NCBI GenBank assembly: GCA_013365325.1
Contig: JABVXV010000268.1
Coordinates: forward strand, 1-64,000
Direction: 5' to 3'
Origin: Dipetalonema caudispina
Taxonomy: Eukaryota; Nematoda; Chromadorea; Rhabditida; Onchocercidae
DNA length: 64,000 bases
In this document: one piece after another, positions 26,458-64,000 of the stretch
Position numbering within the stretch: position 1 is the stretch's first letter
Layout of the letters: each line of letters opens with the position of its first letter
Position numbers and translations under genes: made by a program
Notes under the pieces: model-generated
What the model was told of the DNA's origin: nothing
The model's input: the letters and a program-made list of their open reading frames with translations, nothing else
The model's database searches: none

Positions 26458-27936
26458 CAATATAATTTTTCTTTTTTTTTTTTTACCTTTTTTTCTTTTT
26501 TTTTTTTTTTTTGAAATGTAACTAATTAAAGTTTCTGCGAATGATTTTAATTCAACATTTAATTATACATTCTATTCGATAATATATAATATATGGTTCA
26601 AACCTAATATTTGTATGTTAATAATTTCCATTTATTAACATATAATTGATTATCAATTTATACACATACAAAATTTGATAATGATGATAATGCAAACGCA
26701 TATTGCAATCTCTTGAGAATTCGAAAGTTCCAGGAAAGGTATATCAAAATCAATTTGTTAGCAATTGTTCAAATAACTTATTTGATATTTTATGTTGTAT
26801 ATTGTAAGTTAAACTCGATAACTGCAATAATTATTTCCAACGGAATTCTAATAATTTAAAAATTTTATAATTACTATTAAATTTTTCTTCTGCTCCCTTA
26901 ATTCGTTACTTTATCCATTTATAAATATTTAGCGATGGAAAAAGCTTTGACAACGAAAAAAATTCACATTCAAAACTCGTATTTAAAAATTTTAACCTAA
27001 CATTTTAAAATGAATGAGCATTGATTTCTCATAGCTTGAACAATAATGCGAATTTTACATGTCAATTCTCGTTAGCTATAAATATAACAATTTGTACTTT
27101 TAAAGACTTCATCATTTCTCATACTTTTCACTTTTCACATTTTAAAATTTGAAATATATCAGTTGAAAGTGTCGAAGAAACAAAATAAATAAATATACAG
27201 GTGAAATATTAAGATATGGTATGCAAATAACTTCATGAATTATTTAACAAAAAAAAAAAAAAAAAAAAAAAAAAATGAATATAATCGATTGTAAAACTAA
27301 TATGTTCATTCAAATGTAATAATTATTTTTCATTTTAGTTAAAAAAAAAATATTTTTTTTTTCTTGATGTCTTATATTTTTTCAATTAAACATAATGAAG
27401 TTACTTACAAACTATAAATGATCGATAGTTTGTCATATTTTGCAGAAAATTAATTTGTATGCCTTTAATGCTGCAATAATAATAAAATATCTGAAATTTG
27501 CTCTTTATTTTTTATTTTTTAAATAATTTAATTTTTAATGAGAAATGTGATAGAATAAGATAAGAAGATGATATTAGCAAATTTTAAAATAATCAAAAAT
27601 ATACATGTAAATTGTTTCTACTCTTTCAATTTTCCATTACTTCTTTGCTATTCTTCTCGTTGTATATATTTATGTTATATACAATGTGTTTTTGTAAATT
27701 TTGAAATGAAACGGAAAAAATTAAATTCGATTATAAATATTGAATTTTTAGAGGTTTGTTATTATGATGCCATTGTCTTCTGTCAAACAATATTTACCTT
27801 CTTCACATCAATGATATATCATCAATTAAATGATTAAAAACACAAATAATACCATTACTATTTTTATTGATCTAATAAGAATATTGAACTGTTGTTTTCT
27901 GCTAATTTAAGAAGATTTGTCAAAAGTTATTTTTAG
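18002..27936. other. AT-rich intergenic stretch between the receptor and the second locus
   Basis: About 10 kb with no exon I can support on either strand. It holds many poly(T) tracts (for example 18,326-18,354 and 21,263-21,290). The open frames of 60-90 codons are low-complexity Phe/Lys/Ile/Asn sequence. A pair of hairpins lies at 21,324-21,397. Promoter elements for the second locus may be here but none can be recognised by eye. Confidence 0.6.
21324..21397. other. Two closely spaced hairpins, possible small RNA
   Basis: The first hairpin pairs gataaaag (21,326-21,333) with cttttatc (21,342-21,349), extended by two pairs after a one-base bulge. The second pairs ccaaag (21,382-21,387) with ctttgg (21,392-21,397) around a TGAT loop. 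The surrounding ~170 bases are more GC-rich than the neighbourhood. I cannot assign an RNA family. Confidence 0.3.
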
Positions 27937-27970
27937 ATTTTTGCTAATAACAATTTATTGTTTCGTCGAG

Positions 27971-61964
<33,994 letters not shown>

Positions 61965-64000
61965 GTTAGCTTTAATTTACAAAAATTTCAATTTCAATTG
62001 ATGATATATGTGATACTGTAACATAATTAATGGTATTCTAGCGGTTGTTTGATCATAAATGATAACGATAATAATGACGATAATTATGATAATATATTTT
62101 GATGAGTGGTTGAAAATTGTTAAGTCCTATTCAACAATTTTAATAAACGATATTATATTGTTAATACACTTTTCAGCACTTGTTTTTCTTCTTTTTAATA
62201 AACAATAAAGTAATTTCTATTGCTCGTTTTTTTCAAAATATTACTATCATAATGATAATTATAATTTTGTAAATATTTAACTAATGCATTACGCTTACGC
62301 AAATTAACAGTTTAGAAGAATTAAAATTATCCAATGTTATTTTTAGAAATTTTAATTCTTAAAATTTTCTCATTTCTGCTGCTGTTTTTTTTGCCCCCTC
62401 TTCCACCTACTTTTTCACCTTTTTTTTTTTTTGTTTACTAAACATATGATTATTTATTTAGTGAAAGAGATTGTTTTGAAATAATATGTAAACATTATAT
62501 AAATGATAAAATTCATTATAATGTAAACAAATGCCTACACATAGAAATATATAAAATTATGTATACCAATAGTATTTAAATTGATGTAAATATTATGAAC
62601 AAAAAATTGATTTTCATAAATTTCTTTTTTTAGAAAAAAAAAAAAAAGAAATTTTCACATATTTTGTTTTATTTTATAAGGTGGAAAAAATGGGAGAGAT
62701 TACTACTACATTTAATATCATTCTTTTTTATATCAATTATTATTTAAATTTTTAAATATATCATATAATTTTTTTCAAATTTTATTTTTTCCTTTGTCGA
62801 AAACCAATAGCAATTTGTTATATGCTTCCTCGATTGATTGGTAAAATTAAAATTTTATCATTGAAATTTGCTACTGATAGATAAAATTGTGAAAAACAAA
62901 ATATTTAGTGTTAAATTATAGGATTAGTGCAGTAAACGATTAAAATATTAAAATGTGTTTTACATCAACTTATTTTTCTTTTCATAGAAATTAATTTTGT
63001 ATGATTTGGTTTCATTATTTTAAAGTGAAAAAAAAATGATTCAATTTTTTTTTTTTTTTTTTTTTGTAAGCAAATCCTGTAATGATTTTAATGAATCATC
63101 GGTAGTTGCAAATAATAACTAAATTAATGAAAAACAAATTTTATTTTTAAAATTTTTCCAATTATTATCAGTTTTCCAATATAATAAATGGAATTTTTTA
63201 GTGTTTTATTTATTAAAATTTTTGGTTACATCTCAATTAGGATAATATAAAAAAATGATTATGAAAGAATAAAGTAATCGTTTGAAATCATTATTTTTTT
63301 AACAGAAGATAGATATGGAAATTTTGAAATTCGTTTTTAAATATTTGAACTTTTATACCTGGATTTTGATGAACAGTATTAAAAGTAGGATTGGAATTTT
63401 TTTTTTTTTTTTTTTCACCATTACATTAGGTGAAATATTATAAATGCTATTATTGCTTGTCTCATTGTTAGGCTTTTTGTTTGATGACATTTTCGATTTT
63501 GTGAAATTAATTTGTAATTGTAAATGCATACAGGTGCTTAATAATTTGTAGCAAGCAGTGTGGAAAGAATAGAGAAAATAATTTTGCATAAATCTTTTCA
63601 ATTTTCTAAATTCTGAAAGAAAATATCAAATGAATGCAAAAAGATTTCAATCGTTAATGCCATATTATAAATATTCTATATTATTTACTCATAGGATTGG
63701 ATAAATAATATAAAATATTTAAAAAAATAAGAAAGAATAAACTTTGATAGAAATTCAAAGGTAAAATTAGCAATGGTAGAATAGATTTGGATAATTTATC
63801 AAAAATTAATTGGGATTGTTTTTTTTTTTTGTGATGTTTAAAAGAAATTAAAAAAAGAGAAATAGTTTAACGAGAGTACAATTAGTGTAAGCTAATTGAT
63901 GAAAGCTAATTTCTATTAGAGCCAGAAGCTTTGCATGAATATTTTAGGATGTAAATATTAGCTACATGCTTAATTATAATTGTTCATAATCATATAGCTT
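61965..64000. other. AT-rich stretch to the window end
   Basis: No exon is seen. Probably the next intron of the same gene, since no polyadenylation context or stop-bearing exon is convincing. Confidence 0.5.

Overview
The window looks like AT-rich nematode nuclear DNA. It has introns with TTTTAG/TTTCAG acceptors, long poly(T)/poly(A) tracts, (TTA)n/(AAT)n microsatellites, a decayed BEL/Pao retrotransposon and a mariner relic. The best-supported gene is a nuclear hormone receptor of the nematode/HNF4 type. A filarial-type (clade III) nematode fits the base composition and intron style, but the species is an inference. I saw no bacterial-style operons, CRISPR arrays, rRNAs or tRNAs.

Region 1 to 18,000 (+ strand) holds one gene for a nuclear receptor. 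Thirteen exons between 5,824 and 17,900 join in a single frame with consistent phases. They encode two C4 zinc fingers, a hinge, an HNF4-like ligand-binding domain with an AF-2-like helix, and a Ser/Asn/Thr-rich C-terminus, about 543 residues in all. The N-terminal exon or exons before 5,824 are not certain; the best candidate starts at 4,251. The intron that splits the first from the second zinc finger is almost 5 kb long because a BEL/Pao element lies in it. This element (6,705-10,689) has about 131-133 bp LTRs, a 4-bp target-site duplication (CATC), and broken gag, protease, reverse transcriptase and RNase H regions. No integrase is visible.

Region 18,000 to 27,900 appears to be intergenic and AT-rich; apart from a pair of hairpins near 21.3-21.4 kb I see nothing gene-like.

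Region 27,900 to the end carries a second, very spread-out + strand locus made of small exons in introns of up to 10 kb or more. Exons at 27,971, 37,669, 38,833, 40,018 and 49,358 join in one open frame and encode a basic, Lys/Arg-rich protein with a Glu/Asp/Gln-rich part. I do not recognise the family. A further coding exon at 61,788 has a different entry phase, so an exon is missing from the model or 61,788 belongs to another promoter or transcript. A separate start exon at 44,908 ends in the same phase as the 40,018 exon, and it can also join a short terminal exon at 45,822. The locus probably runs past the window end. Its introns hold a mariner relic (46.2-46.6 kb), a 0.2-kb tandem duplication (46.75-47.14 kb), a 61-base pure T tract (29.8 kb), several palindromes and a structured TTA array (61.0 kb).

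I found no new multi-gene system. The points most worth checking are the multi-promoter second locus, the integrase-less BEL element inside the zinc-finger intron, and the tandem repeat array just upstream of its LTR.
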